From NCBI GenBank assembly GCA_945862035.1, contig CAMAXB010000027.1, positions 1-17,648 on the forward strand: a DNA stretch of 17,648 bases. Reading direction: 5' to 3'. Under the pieces are notes generated by a model that did no database searches, was not told where the DNA came from, and worked only from the letters and a program-made list of their open reading frames with translations. Below are positions 8,284-17,017 of the stretch, piece by piece; the first letter of the stretch is position 1; the number at the start of each line of letters is the position of its first letter. Source of the stretch: Opitutus sp. GAS368 (GTDB lineage: Bacteria; Verrucomicrobiota; Verrucomicrobiia; Opitutales; Opitutaceae). The position numbers and the translations under genes are program-made.

Positions 8284-10824
8284 ATGGCCGCGCGCGATCT
8301 TCCCATCTACGAACTCGAGTCCGCCCTGATCGGCGCGCTGCAGGGGTCCGGGCGTGTCGTGGTGCAGGCGCCGACGGGTTCCGGCAAGTCAACCCAGCTC
8401 CCGCAGATGATGCTGCGCCACGGTCTCCTCGATGGCGGCGAGGTCGTCGTCCTGCAGCCGCGCCGCCTCGCCGCGCGCATGCTGGCCCGCCGCGTCGCGG
8501 AGGAGGTGGGCGTGGCGCTTGGTGATGTCGTGGGTTATCAAATACGTCTGGAAGCACGCGTGTCCAAGGCCACGCGCATCCGCTTCGTCACGGAGGGCAT
8601 TCTGTTGCGGCAGATGTCCTTCGACCCGACGCTGCGCGGGGTGGCGGCGATCGTCTTCGATGAGTTTCATGAGCGCCATCTCTACGGGGACATCTCCCTT
8701 GCGCGCGCCCTCCAGATCCAGCAGGGCGCGCGGCCGGATCTGAAGATCGCGGTCATGTCGGCCACGCTCGATGCGGGAACCTTGCGCGACTACCTCGCGC
8801 CCTGCGACGTGCTGGTTTCCCAAGGCCGCAGTTTCCCCGTCCGGATCGAGTACCTCCCGCGGGCGGTGGATTTCGACCGCGAGCCGGTCTGGGACGTGGC
8901 CACCCGGGAGTGTGCGCGCGTCGCCGCGACCATGTCCGGCGATGTCCTCGTGTTCATGCCCGGGGCGTACGAGATCGGCCGGACCGTGCAGGCGCTCCAG
9001 GCCGAGCGCGACCTGCGCGGCTTTCTGGTCATGCCGCTGCATGGCGAGCTGCCGCCCGAGGCGCAGGACCGCGCGGTGGCGCGCTACGAGACGCGCAAGA
9101 TCATTGTCTCCACAAATGTCGCGGAAACGTCCCTCACGATCGATGGCGTCACGATTGTCATTGATGCGGGCCTGGCCCGCGTGGCGCGTTTCGACCCCAA
9201 TCGCGGCATCAATACCCTGCTGATCGAGAAGATCTCGATCGCTTCGGCCGACCAGCGCTCGGGCCGCGCCGGCCGCACGGCCCCGGGCGTCGGTGTGCGG
9301 CTCTGGACCGAGCGGGAGCACACCCAGCGCCCGCCGCAGGAGCTACCCGAGGTCCGGCGGCTCGATCTTTCCGAAGTCGTGTTGACGCTGAAGGCCAGTG
9401 GCATCGACGACGTCGCCGCGTTTCCGTGGCTGGAGAAGCCGGAGCCCAAGGCGTTGGCTCGGGCTGAATCCCTGCTCGCGGACCTTGGCGCGCTGGATCC
9501 GGCGGGGCGAATCACGGAGGTCGGGCGGCGCATGCTTCGCTTTCCGGTGCATCCCCGCTACGCGCGCATGCTGCTGGAGGCGGACGCCCGGGGCTGCGTC
9601 CGCCCGGTTGCGCTGATGGCCGCGTTGACCCAGGGGCGCAGCTTCCTGCTCCGCGGCGTGACGCGCGAGGTGGAGGATGCCCGGGACGACGCGCTGGGCG
9701 AGGAGCACGAGAGTGATTTCTTCCTCGCGATGCGCGCGTGGACGTATGCCGAGCAGGCGAGCTACAGCCTCGATGCCTGTCGCCGGCTGGGAATCCATGC
9801 GCAGGGCGCACGTCAGGTTGGGCCGCTGTTCCGGCAGTTCCTGGAGATTGCAGAAAAGGAAGGACTCGACCTCGCCGCAGGCGAGGGCGATGGCGTGGCG
9901 ATCCGCAAGTGCGTGCTTGCCGGGTTTTCTGACCATCTGGCCAAGCGGCTCGATGCCGGGACGCTCCGCTGCGAGCTGGTGCATCAGCGCCGGGGCATGC
10001 TGGCCCGCGAGAGTGCGGTGCAGAAGGCTCCGCTGCTGGTGGCCGCCGAGGTCAGTGAGATCGAGGGACGAGGGGGTGAGGTGAGTGTCCTGTTGTCGTT
10101 GGCAACAGCCATCGAAGAACCCTGGCTGAAGGAACTCTTTCCCGCGGACTACCGCGACGCCGTGGGCGTTGTCTACGATGAAGGGGTTCGGCGGGTCATC
10201 GCTCGGCGCGAGCGCCGGTTCCGCGATCTTGTGCTGGAGGCCAAGCCGACCGCGGAGGAGCCGCCCGCCAGCGCCGCGGCGGCCCTGTTGGCGGCGGAAG
10301 TCATGGCGGGACGGATTGTCCTCACCGAGTGGAACGAGGCGGTCGACCAGTGGATCATCCGGGTCAACCGTCTGGCCGAGTGGTTTCCTGAACTGGAAGT
10401 CACCCCGATTGCAGATGCGGACCGGGCGACCCTCATTGAGCAGATTTGCTACGGCAGCTACGGTGCGCGCGAACTCAAGGACAAGCCCGTGATGCCCGCC
10501 CTGCGCGACTGGCTGCGCCCCGAGCAGCTGGCCGTGCTCGATGACTATCTGCCGGAACGACTCGTGATGGCCAATGGTCGCAAGGCCCGGCTCACCTACC
10601 GCAAGGAGGGGCCTCCCATCATGAGCGCGCGCATCCAGGAACTCTACGGCGTCGACGGTCGCTTCACGCTCGGTCACGGGCGTGTCGCCGTGAAGTTCGA
10701 GATCCTGGCTCCCAATCAACGGCCGATTCAGGTGACCGATGACCTCGGTGCCTTTTGGCGGGACATGTATCCGAAGGTGAAGGCCGAATTATCGCGCCGT
10801 TACCCGCGTCACGAATGGCGCTGA
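8284..10824 (+). CDS. hrpB: ATP-dependent DEAH-type RNA helicase HrpB
   Basis: 846-residue superfamily-2 helicase, at the usual HrpB length. Motifs in order: I, APTGSGKST (29-37); Ia, LQPRRLAARMLARRVAEE; II, DEFH (126-129), the Phe being normal for HrpB; III, SATLD; IV region, VLVFMPGAYEIG; V, TNVAETSLTIDGV; VI, QRSGRAGR. Helicase-associated and HrpB C-terminal domains follow (FPELEVTPIADADRATLIEQ, ELYGV, then APNQRPIQVTDDL near the end). HrpB is widespread and its exact role is poorly defined, probably RNA or RNP remodelling. The ATG at 8284 is chosen because it begins MAARDLPIYELES just ahead of motif I. An in-frame ATG at 8233 has GGAG 10 nt upstream and is a real alternative; the frame is open from 8164. 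Its last 16 bp overlap the 3' end of rluE. Confidence 0.95.
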   Translation: MAARDLPIYELESALIGALQGSGRVVVQAPTGSGKSTQLPQMMLRHGLLDGGEVVVLQPRRLAARMLARRVAEEVGVALGDVVGYQIRLEARVSKATRIRFVTEGILLRQMSFDPTLRGVAAIVFDEFHERHLYGDISLARALQIQQGARPDLKIAVMSATLDAGTLRDYLAPCDVLVSQGRSFPVRIEYLPRAVDFDREPVWDVATRECARVAATMSGDVLVFMPGAYEIGRTVQALQAERDLRGFLVMPLHGELPPEAQDRAVARYETRKIIVSTNVAETSLTIDGVTIVIDAGLARVARFDPNRGINTLLIEKISIASADQRSGRAGRTAPGVGVRLWTEREHTQRPPQELPEVRRLDLSEVVLTLKASGIDDVAAFPWLEKPEPKALARAESLLADLGALDPAGRITEVGRRMLRFPVHPRYARMLLEADARGCVRPVALMAALTQGRSFLLRGVTREVEDARDDALGEEHESDFFLAMRAWTYAEQASYSLDACRRLGIHAQGARQVGPLFRQFLEIAEKEGLDLAAGEGDGVAIRKCVLAGFSDHLAKRLDAGTLRCELVHQRRGMLARESAVQKAPLLVAAEVSEIEGRGGEVSVLLSLATAIEEPWLKELFPADYRDAVGVVYDEGVRRVIARRERRFRDLVLEAKPTAEEPPASAAAALLAAEVMAGRIVLTEWNEAVDQWIIRVNRLAEWFPELEVTPIADADRATLIEQICYGSYGARELKDKPVMPALRDWLRPEQLAVLDDYLPERLVMANGRKARLTYRKEGPPIMSARIQELYGVDGRFTLGHGRVAVKFEILAPNQRPIQVTDDLGAFWRDMYPKVKAELSRRYPRHEWR

Positions 10825-11402
10825 TTGCGCGCGGGGAAAGCGAACACCGCGTTGCGCTCGTCCTCGGACAGTTCTCGCCATTGGCCCGGGGGGAGCGCCC
10901 CGAGGGCAAGCTCACCAATCCGTCCGCGCACCAGCCTCAAGGTGGGGTGACCGACGGCGGCGGTCATGCGGCGAACCTGCCGATTGCGTCCCTCCACAAG
11001 CTCAAGCGCAATCCAAGTTTCCGGCACGGACTTCCGCACGCGGATCGGCGGCACGCGTGGGGACAGGCCGGGAGCGGGATTCAACGCCCACGTGCGGCAG
11101 GGCAGCGTACGGCGGCCTTCGATCATGACGCCGCTTGCGAGAGCCTTGAGATCGGCTTCGTCGGGCAGACCCTCGACCTGGACCCAGTACTCGCGCCGAT
11201 GGGCGTGCGCCGGATCCAGCAACCGGTGGTTGAGGCCGGGCTCATCGCTCAACAGCAACAGGCCCTCGGAGTCTGCATCGAGCCGCCCCAGCGGATAGGC
11301 GCGGGGGGGCAGGCCGAACTCGGCGAGCGTGCGCCACCGCGAACCGGGCTCGGGGGTGAACTGCGAGAGCACCCCGTAGGGCTTGTGCAAGGCGATCAGC
11401 AC
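10809..11402 (-). CDS. rluE: 23S rRNA pseudouridine synthase, RluE type
   Basis: 197-residue RsuA-family pseudouridine synthase. E. coli RluE modifies U2457 of 23S rRNA, and the resemblance runs the whole length: LHKPYGVLSQFT near the start, catalytic-Asp motif GRLDADSEGLLLL, REYWVQVEGLP, PPIRVRKSVP, EGRNRQVRRMTAAVGHPTLRLVR, and a closing GALPPGQWREL. There is no S4 domain, as in other RluE proteins. The GTG at 11402 gives the family-like start MLIALHKPYGVL. A GTG at 11408 or ATG at 11453 in the same frame are alternatives, and none has a clear ribosome-binding site. The stop (10809-10811) lies inside hrpB, so the two genes overlap tail to tail. It is divergent from the MDR oxidoreductase, 87 bp away. 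Confidence 0.93.
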   Translation of the reverse strand: MLIALHKPYGVLSQFTPEPGSRWRTLAEFGLPPRAYPLGRLDADSEGLLLLSDEPGLNHRLLDPAHAHRREYWVQVEGLPDEADLKALASGVMIEGRRTLPCRTWALNPAPGLSPRVPPIRVRKSVPETWIALELVEGRNRQVRRMTAAVGHPTLRLVRGRIGELALGALPPGQWRELSEDERNAVFAFPARNQRHS

Positions 11403-11489
11403 GAGCACAGGTAACAGGGAGCGGAGCGGTGCGCACAAGCCGGAAGGGTGCATCGCTTGCCAGCGACGGTTGCGGCGGTAGGGTGCGTC

Positions 11490-12479
11490 ATGCGTTGCGC
11501 CCAACTAGCCGCCATCAATCAACTCACCGTGGTCGATCAGCCCGATCCGGCGCCGGGACCTGGCGAGGCCGTCGTTCGGCTCAAGGCTGCGGCGCTCAAT
11601 CATCGGGACCTCTGGATCAAGTTGGGGCAGTACGCCGGCCTCACGTTTCCGTGCACGCCCGGGTCCGACGGCGCGGGCGTGGTGGAGTCGGTCGGCGCTG
11701 GAGTTGAGGGATCGTGGATCGGCTCCGAGGTGGTCATCAATCCCTCGCTGGGCTGGGGCGTGCAGGAATCCGCGCAGGGACCGGAATTTTCCATCCTTGG
11801 CCTGCCGCGGGCGGGCACCCTCGCGGAGCGGGTTGTGGTGCCCGCGGGGCAGCTCGCGGCCAAGCCCGCTCACCTCTCATGGGAGGAGGCGGCCGCGCTG
11901 CCGCTGGCCGGCCTGACCGCCTACCGGGCCCTTTTTTTCCGGGCGCAGCTCAAGGCAGGAGAGCGCATCCTGATCACCGGCATCGGCGGTGGGGTTGCCC
12001 TGTTTGCCCTGCAGTTTGCCACGGCGCAGGGTGCGGAGCCCCAGGTGACGTCCAGCTCGTCGGACAAGATTCAGCGGGCGGGTGGCCTGGGTTCACGTGG
12101 CGGCTTCAATTACCTGCAGGCTGACTGGAAGGCGCAGGCGCTGAAGGCGGGGCCTTTTGATGTCATCATTGATAGCGCGGGGGGAGCGGACTTTGACGCC
12201 CTGCTCGATCTTGCCGCCCCGGGTGGACGACTCGCGTTTTTCGGTGCGACGCGTGGTAATCCGCCGGGCCTGCCGCTGCGGAAGGTTTTTTGGCGGCAAC
12301 TTTCGCTGCTCGGTTCCACCATGGGCAGCCCCTCTGACTGGGCCGCGATGACCGCCTTTGTTGCGCTGCACCGGATCAGACCGGTGATCAGCGAGGTCTT
12401 TTCCCTGGACGAGGTCAGCGCGGCTTTTGCGCTGATGGAGCGCGGCGGTCAGTTTGGGAAGATCGTGATTCGGATGTGA
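11490..12479 (+). CDS. Medium-chain (MDR) zinc-independent alcohol dehydrogenase / quinone oxidoreductase
   Basis: 329-residue NAD(P)H-dependent oxidoreductase of the MDR superfamily. The N-terminal GroES-like catalytic domain carries AALNHRDLW where zinc-dependent members have a Cys ligand, then TPGSDGAGVVESVGAGV. The Rossmann domain has ITGIGGGVALFALQFA as nucleotide-binding turn and SSSSDK as the likely NADP phosphate contact. After it comes GGLGSRGGFNY, a slightly altered form of the usual ALGADxxxNY. The C-terminal LDEVSAAFALMERGGQFGKIVI is typical. The missing zinc ligands suggest a quinone or enoyl reductase-like enzyme of the YogA kind; the substrate is unknown. The start at 11490 fits the family N-terminus, while the ATG at 11448 would add 14 unlikely residues and overlap the rluE promoter area. 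No terminator is visible in the 68 bp before the convergent Nramp-type gene. Confidence 0.9.
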   Translation: MRCAQLAAINQLTVVDQPDPAPGPGEAVVRLKAAALNHRDLWIKLGQYAGLTFPCTPGSDGAGVVESVGAGVEGSWIGSEVVINPSLGWGVQESAQGPEFSILGLPRAGTLAERVVVPAGQLAAKPAHLSWEEAAALPLAGLTAYRALFFRAQLKAGERILITGIGGGVALFALQFATAQGAEPQVTSSSSDKIQRAGGLGSRGGFNYLQADWKAQALKAGPFDVIIDSAGGADFDALLDLAAPGGRLAFFGATRGNPPGLPLRKVFWRQLSLLGSTMGSPSDWAAMTAFVALHRIRPVISEVFSLDEVSAAFALMERGGQFGKIVIRM

Positions 12480-12547
12480 CCCGAATCCGATCGTGGTCGA
12501 GGAGCCACTGCTTTCGGCCAAGTCCCCGCCGTATTCAGGCAGCCAAT

Positions 12548-13774
12548 TCAGGCCAGCCGGGTGACCACCTCGCGGACGCAGACGGCGCCGAAGACCACGA
12601 GGCAAACGACCAGCGCTACGTTGCCGAGCCGTCGGTTGGCAAGAGAGCCCATCCAGTCGCGCCGGTTGTTCATGTAAAGGAGGGTGCCGGCGAGGAAGGG
12701 CATGAAGAACGCACCGGCAATGGCAAAGGTGACCACGACGGATACGGGCTCGCGGTGCCAGAGGAGGATCAGGGGGGCCAGCGCGAGGAAGGCGAGTGAA
12801 CCGAGATAGACCGGCCGGTCGGAGCGGGCCCTTTCGGCCGGCTTGCGCCGCAAGGCGGAGAACAGGTCCACGAAAATCGATGGCACCCCCTGCCAGACCC
12901 CGAGCATCGCGGTGAAGACCGTGCACCAGAATCCGCCGAGGAAGATCCACCGGCCGGCGGGGCCGGCCACGGCTTCTAGGCGCGCCGCGATCTCGATCGC
13001 GATTCGGGCCCCGGAGACCGCGCCCGCCTGGACGCCCGCGGCAATGACGCAGAGGGCAACGGCAAAGGCCCCGGTGAACGCATAGGCCAACGCCACATCG
13101 CCGCGCACCGCCTTGAGGCGTTCCGCACCATTCCAGCCGGCAGCGCGCAGCCAGTAGCCGTAGCAAACGACGGTGACACTTCCCCCGATTCCTCCCAGTA
13201 GGGCGAGCACCGACGCGGCGCCGCCTTCGGCGGGAACCCGGGGAAGCATCAGCCCCGTTAGCACGGCCAGCGGCGGCGGCGTCAAAAGGAGGGCACAGGC
13301 AAAGACGCAAAGCGCCATGACCGCGATGAGCGTTTTCATGACCTTCTGGAACCCACTGAAGCGGTTGAGTGCGACGATCAGCCCAGCGGTGACCGCATGG
13401 ATCGCGCCCCACACGGGCACGGGCAGCGCCGGAAACAGGCTGGCGCCGGCCAGCCCGCAGGCGCTGCTCAGCGATGCGCCAACCATGAACGTCCAGAAGA
13501 GCAGGTAGGCGGCAAAGCAGAGCGAGACCACTCGCGGCAGGCGGGTAACCCAGCCATGGACCACGGTTTCCCCTGTGGCGATCTGCCAGCGGGCGAGTCC
13601 CTCGGTCAGGACAAACTTCAAGGCGGCGGTAAAGACGATGGCCCACAGCAGCGTATAGCCGAATTTGATTCCCGTAACGGAGGCGACGACCACGTCGCCC
13701 GCCCCGATCCCGGCGGCCGCAAGAAGAAGGCCGGGACCCAGGGTGCGGATCCGGCCAAGAAGCGTGGAAGCCAT
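12548..13774 (-). CDS. Nramp-fold transporter lacking canonical metal-site motifs
   Basis: 408-residue polytopic membrane protein with about 11 hydrophobic helices, the usual size for Nramp/MntH (COG1914-like). TM1 begins TLGPGLLLAAAG and GIKFGYTLLWAIV follows, as in Nramp. But where metal-transporting members have DPGN it reads GAGD (24-27), and the TM6 Met-Pro-His motif is absent: around residues 198-208 it reads GSVTVVCYGYW. This GAGD-type branch is, to my knowledge, annotated only by homology, so manganese or iron transport should not be assumed. The ATG at 13774 (MASTLLGRIRTLGPG) fits the family; an ATG at 13813 adds 13 residues. Longer frame upstream crosses the tRNA gene and is not real. 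No metal riboswitch or clear terminator was recognised nearby. Confidence 0.85.
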   Translation of the reverse strand: MASTLLGRIRTLGPGLLLAAAGIGAGDVVVASVTGIKFGYTLLWAIVFTAALKFVLTEGLARWQIATGETVVHGWVTRLPRVVSLCFAAYLLFWTFMVGASLSSACGLAGASLFPALPVPVWGAIHAVTAGLIVALNRFSGFQKVMKTLIAVMALCVFACALLLTPPPLAVLTGLMLPRVPAEGGAASVLALLGGIGGSVTVVCYGYWLRAAGWNGAERLKAVRGDVALAYAFTGAFAVALCVIAAGVQAGAVSGARIAIEIAARLEAVAGPAGRWIFLGGFWCTVFTAMLGVWQGVPSIFVDLFSALRRKPAERARSDRPVYLGSLAFLALAPLILLWHREPVSVVVTFAIAGAFFMPFLAGTLLYMNNRRDWMGSLANRRLGNVALVVCLVVFGAVCVREVVTRLA

Positions 13775-13829
13775 GGGGTGGACGCCAGCAGCTCGCGTTC
13801 TCACTGGCAACATTATGCCTAAATTCCCG

Positions 13830-13858
13830 TTGACGCCGTCCGCAAGCATCCTTTGCTC
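13830..13858 (+). promoter_or_regulatory. Possible sigma-70 promoter for tRNA-Phe
   Basis: TTGACG (13830-13835) matches the -35 consensus in 5 of 6 positions. It is followed after 17 bp by a weak -10-like TTGCTC (13853-13858). This would start transcription a few bases before the tRNA at 13874. The -10 is poor, so this is tentative. Confidence 0.35.
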
Positions 13859-13873
13859 TGACCTTTCTGCAGG

Positions 13874-13949
13874 GGCCAGATAGCTCAGTTGGTAGAGCAG
13901 CAGACTGAAAATCTGCGTGTCCTCGGTTCGATTCCGAGTCTGGCCACCA
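13874..13949 (+). tRNA. tRNA-Phe (anticodon GAA)
   Basis: 76-nt cloverleaf with CCA encoded. The acceptor stem GGCCAGA pairs with TCTGGCC. The D-arm has AGCTCAGTTGGTAGAGC, the anticodon arm CAGACTGAAAATCTG gives anticodon GAA, and the T-arm is CTCGGTTCGATTCCGAG. The discriminator is A. The gene is solitary, with the convergent SNF2 helicase ending 12 bp downstream. No attachment-site duplication or integrase is visible nearby. Confidence 0.98.
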
Positions 13950-13961
13950 CTTTGCGGGTTG

Positions 13962-16400
13962 CTAAGCCTGCAGCAGGTCGCGCAGGTCCCCCAGATTAAG
14001 CTTGGCCGAGGCGGCATCACTGGCCTCAAGCACGCCGGCGAGCAGGGCCCGTTTCGTGTCCTGCAGGGCAAGCACCTTCTCCTCGACGGTGCCGGCACAG
14101 ATCAGCTTGTAGCTCGTAACGGTCCGCGTCTGGCCAATGCGGTGCGCGCGGTCCGTAGCCTGGGCCTCGGCCGCGGGATTCCACCAGGGGTCGAGGTGCA
14201 CCACGATGTCCGCTCCCGTGAGATTGAGGCCAGAGCCGCCAGCCTTGAGGGACAGCAGGAACACCGGGACCTCGTCACTGCCTTGGAAGCGATCCACCTC
14301 GGCCTGCCGTGCCTTGGGCGTCATGGAGCCGTCGAGGTAGCAGGCCTCGACTCCGCGCGACTTGAGTTCCTCCCGGATCAGCGCCAGCTGCGAGGTGAAC
14401 TGCGAAAACACCAGCAGCCGGTGTCCCTCGTCGAGCGCCTCGTCGAGGATCTCGCGGAAAGCCTCGAGCTTGGCGGAGTCGTCCGGGCTCGCGCTGGCGT
14501 CGACCAAACGCGGGTCGCAGCAAATCTGTCGCAGCCGCAAGAGCTGGGTCAGGGTCGCGAAGCGAAGCGCCCCCTCGTTGGCCCCGCCTGCTGCGAGGTC
14601 GATCAGGGCGCGCTCGGCCTCCTCCTGCTGACGCTTGTAGAGTGCGGCTTGGGCGGTCGTCGGCTCGCACCAGATGATCTGCTCGATCTTCGCGGGCAGT
14701 TCCTTGGCGACCGCCAGCTTGGTTCGACGCAGCAGGTAGGGTGCGGCTTGGGCGCGCAGGCGCTCATCGTACCATTCGCGTTCACCGCTTTTCAGCCCGG
14801 CGGGAAGGCGGGTGACCAGACCCGGCATCAGGAATTCGAAGAGTGACCGGAGATCATCGAGTGAATTCTCGAGCGGGGTTCCGGTGAGCACAAAACGTCC
14901 GTGGGCATGAAGCGTGCGGAGTGCCTGGGCGTTCTGACTTTTGCGATTCTTGATGTGCTGCGCCTCGTCGGCGATGATGCAGGCAAAGTCGATCGCGGAG
15001 AACAGCTCCTGATCCCGTGCGAGCGTGGCGTACGACGTGATGACCAGATCATACGCCTTGAAGGCGTGCTCGGAACCGATGCGCTGGGCACCGTGATGGA
15101 GAAAGACCCGGAGGGAAGGGGCGAAGCGCGCGGCCTCCCGGCGCCAGTTTTCCACGAGGGAGGCAGGGCAGACCACGAGACTGACGGCGGCTGGCGTGTG
15201 CTTCGCGGCGGGGAGGGCTGCGAGCACGGCGAGGGCCTGCAGCGTCTTGCCCAAGCCCATTTCATCGGCGAGGACGCCACCCAAACCGTTTCGGTGCAGG
15301 TGCCAGAGCCAGGCGACGCCCAGACGCTGGTAGGGCCGCAGTTGTGCATCTAGCTCACGCGGAATGGGCGCGGGCGGCAGGGTGGAAACATTGCGAAGGG
15401 CCTCGCCCCGTTCCCGCCAGGTCTCGGGCGGCTGGAAGTGCGGGGCCAATTCCGTGAGGACGTCCTGCACCTCGCTCAGGCGCGTCGTGGGAATGCGATG
15501 GGTCCTGCGACCAGACGCCACGGCTCCCGGTTCACCGGCCAGCGCGCGCTGCGCGGCGGTCAGCCGTTCAAGCTGCACCGGATCGATCAGGTACACTTCG
15601 CCCCGGTCTTCCACGTAGCCGCGACTGGCGGCGACGGCGGCGGCCAGCGCGGCGCCGTCGGCCTTGCCGGCCCGAAGGCCGAGGGTGACGGCAAAGCCTT
15701 CCTCGACCGCGGAGGTTTCAATCGAGATCTCCGCGCGGTGCAGGCGCGCCGTGTTCTGCTCGAAATTCGCGGTGAACTCGGCGTGGAACTCGTCCTCGAG
15801 CGTGGCCCGGTAACTCGCGAGAAAATTGAGAACCTTGTGGCGATCCCGCAGCCACCACTTCCGGTTTGACGGCTCCAAGGCGAACCCGTGGGTTTTGACG
15901 AGATCGAGTGCCGCGCTGTAGAGCGCGGATTCCCGCGAGGGCAGGGTGAGTGCGAGGAAATGCTCACTGCCATCAATCGTCAGCGGAGTGATGGTGGCAG
16001 CGGTGGTCCGGGCCCGCACAGCGGGGGGCGTCAGCTGGGCTGCGACCGCCGTCGACCGGACGGCCGGAGCCTCGGCCGGAGGTGGACCGAGGTGTTCGCT
16101 GACCCCTCGTAGGATGGGACCGACCCAGAGCAGGGGTTTGGTCGGTGCATCGAGCCGGTAGAAAACCGACTGCCCGCGCAGGGCGGTCATCAACTCGCGC
16201 AGCTGGGCCCGGTCGAGTTGGAGAAAAAGCACCGGCATGGGCTTGGCGCCAAAGCGTTGCAGCAGGGCAAGGGCCGGAAGCCAGGAGGGCAGTGGGGCGT
16301 TGGAGAGGTCGAGTTCCACCTTGAGCCCGATCGCATCGCGAGGTGCGGCGGCCGCGAGGTTGGGCGGGACGTAAAGACGAATCACGCCTCGAAAGCTCAT
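13962..16400 (-). CDS. SNF2/HepA-type DEAD-like helicase
   Basis: 812-residue SWI2/SNF2-family ATPase, a dsDNA translocase usually linked to remodelling protein-DNA complexes or recycling RNA polymerase. About 350 N-terminal residues form a less conserved region without a recognised motif. The ATPase follows: I, LADEMGLGKT (Asp379 to Thr386); II, DEAQH (478-482); III, LTGTPLENSLDDL; IV, LVFSQFTSQL then YLDGSM; V, LSLKAGGSGLNLTGAD; VI, QATDRAHRIGQTR. The end (VEEKVLALQDTKRALLAGVLE, LGDLRDLLQ) is the standard finish of bacterial SNF2 proteins. The ATG at 16400 (MSFRGVIRLYVPPNL) is preferred; the in-frame ATG at 16451 would run almost to the divergent sigma-factor start. No SWIM zinc finger was seen in the N-terminal part. 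It is not part of a visible restriction or defence cluster. Confidence 0.93.
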   Translation of the reverse strand: MSFRGVIRLYVPPNLAAAAPRDAIGLKVELDLSNAPLPSWLPALALLQRFGAKPMPVLFLQLDRAQLRELMTALRGQSVFYRLDAPTKPLLWVGPILRGVSEHLGPPPAEAPAVRSTAVAAQLTPPAVRARTTAATITPLTIDGSEHFLALTLPSRESALYSAALDLVKTHGFALEPSNRKWWLRDRHKVLNFLASYRATLEDEFHAEFTANFEQNTARLHRAEISIETSAVEEGFAVTLGLRAGKADGAALAAAVAASRGYVEDRGEVYLIDPVQLERLTAAQRALAGEPGAVASGRRTHRIPTTRLSEVQDVLTELAPHFQPPETWRERGEALRNVSTLPPAPIPRELDAQLRPYQRLGVAWLWHLHRNGLGGVLADEMGLGKTLQALAVLAALPAAKHTPAAVSLVVCPASLVENWRREAARFAPSLRVFLHHGAQRIGSEHAFKAYDLVITSYATLARDQELFSAIDFACIIADEAQHIKNRKSQNAQALRTLHAHGRFVLTGTPLENSLDDLRSLFEFLMPGLVTRLPAGLKSGEREWYDERLRAQAAPYLLRRTKLAVAKELPAKIEQIIWCEPTTAQAALYKRQQEEAERALIDLAAGGANEGALRFATLTQLLRLRQICCDPRLVDASASPDDSAKLEAFREILDEALDEGHRLLVFSQFTSQLALIREELKSRGVEACYLDGSMTPKARQAEVDRFQGSDEVPVFLLSLKAGGSGLNLTGADIVVHLDPWWNPAAEAQATDRAHRIGQTRTVTSYKLICAGTVEEKVLALQDTKRALLAGVLEASDAASAKLNLGDLRDLLQA

Positions 16401-16453
16401 TCTTGGCGTGCTGGACGCGAGGCGAAAATCTTGGAATAAACGCGGCAACACAG
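16401..16453. promoter_or_regulatory. Divergent intergenic region (SNF2 helicase / sigma factor)
   Basis: These 53 bp must hold the 5' ends of both leftward and rightward transcripts, or the promoters overlap the coding starts. I see no convincing sigma-70 hexamer pair and no strong ribosome-binding site before either ATG. An autoregulated ECF promoter would be expected by analogy but was not identified. Confidence 0.4.
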
Positions 16454-17017
16454 ATGTCTCACCCGCACATGAGCAATGCGGTTTTCACCCAACTGGTTGA
16501 TGCCCACTACGAGGCCTTGTACCGGTTTGCGCTCAGCCTAGCGCGGCGCGAGGCGGATGCCTGCGATCTCGTTCAGCAGACCTTTTACATTTGGGCGACC
16601 AAGGGGCACGGACTGCGCGACGCGGCCAAGGCCAAGACTTGGCTGTTCACCACGCTGTACCGGGAGTTTCTGCGCGGGCGGCGTCGCGATGGCCGGATCA
16701 CGGCGATCGAGGATCTGCCCCCAGAGGAGCAGGATACGGCGGCGGAGAGTGTTGATCACGTCCGCCGGCTGGACGGCGTGCAGGTCATGGAGATGTTGCA
16801 GGAGGTCGATGAGGTGTTCCGCGCGCCGCTCACGCTGTTTTATATCGAGGATTTGTCCTACCAGGAAATCGCCGATGCGCTGGAGGTGCCGATCGGTACC
16901 GTCATGTCTCGTCTTTCGCGCGGAAAGTCGCAGCTGCGCTCGGCCATGGCCCGCCGGGCGAGCCACCGTGCCGAGGTGGTGGAGTTTCCAGGCCTGCGCA
17001 AGGGAGCGGCGTCATGA
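16454..17017 (+). CDS. ECF-type RNA polymerase sigma factor
   Basis: 187-residue sigma-70 family protein of extracytoplasmic-function size. Region 2 spans about residues 15-80 (VDAHYEALYRFALSLARR, DLVQQTFYIWATK, AKTWLFTTLYREFLRGRRR). Region 4 spans about 113-162, with the helix-turn-helix LSYQEIADALEVPIGTVMSRLSRGKSQL. Regions 1 and 3 are absent, as expected. It would redirect RNA polymerase to a regulon that cannot be seen here. The start at 16454 (MSHPHMSNAVFTQLVDAHYE) is chosen; Met6 at 16469 is an alternative. Its TGA overlaps the ATG of the next gene (ATGA), which implies translational coupling and a sigma/anti-sigma pair. Confidence 0.94.
   Translation: MSHPHMSNAVFTQLVDAHYEALYRFALSLARREADACDLVQQTFYIWATKGHGLRDAAKAKTWLFTTLYREFLRGRRRDGRITAIEDLPPEEQDTAAESVDHVRRLDGVQVMEMLQEVDEVFRAPLTLFYIEDLSYQEIADALEVPIGTVMSRLSRGKSQLRSAMARRASHRAEVVEFPGLRKGAAS

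Noticed and set aside
12093..13646. 517-codon minus-strand frame
   Set aside because: It overlaps the MDR gene on one side and the Nramp-type gene in the wrong frame on the other. The composition is Arg/Pro-rich and there are no motifs.
13874..13961. tRNA-Phe as an integration site for a mobile element
   Set aside because: No integrase, no repeat of the tRNA 3' end and no change in gene character nearby.
13775..14098. Extension of the Nramp-type frame upstream
   Set aside because: It passes through tRNA-Phe and into the SNF2 gene. The conserved family start is at 13774.
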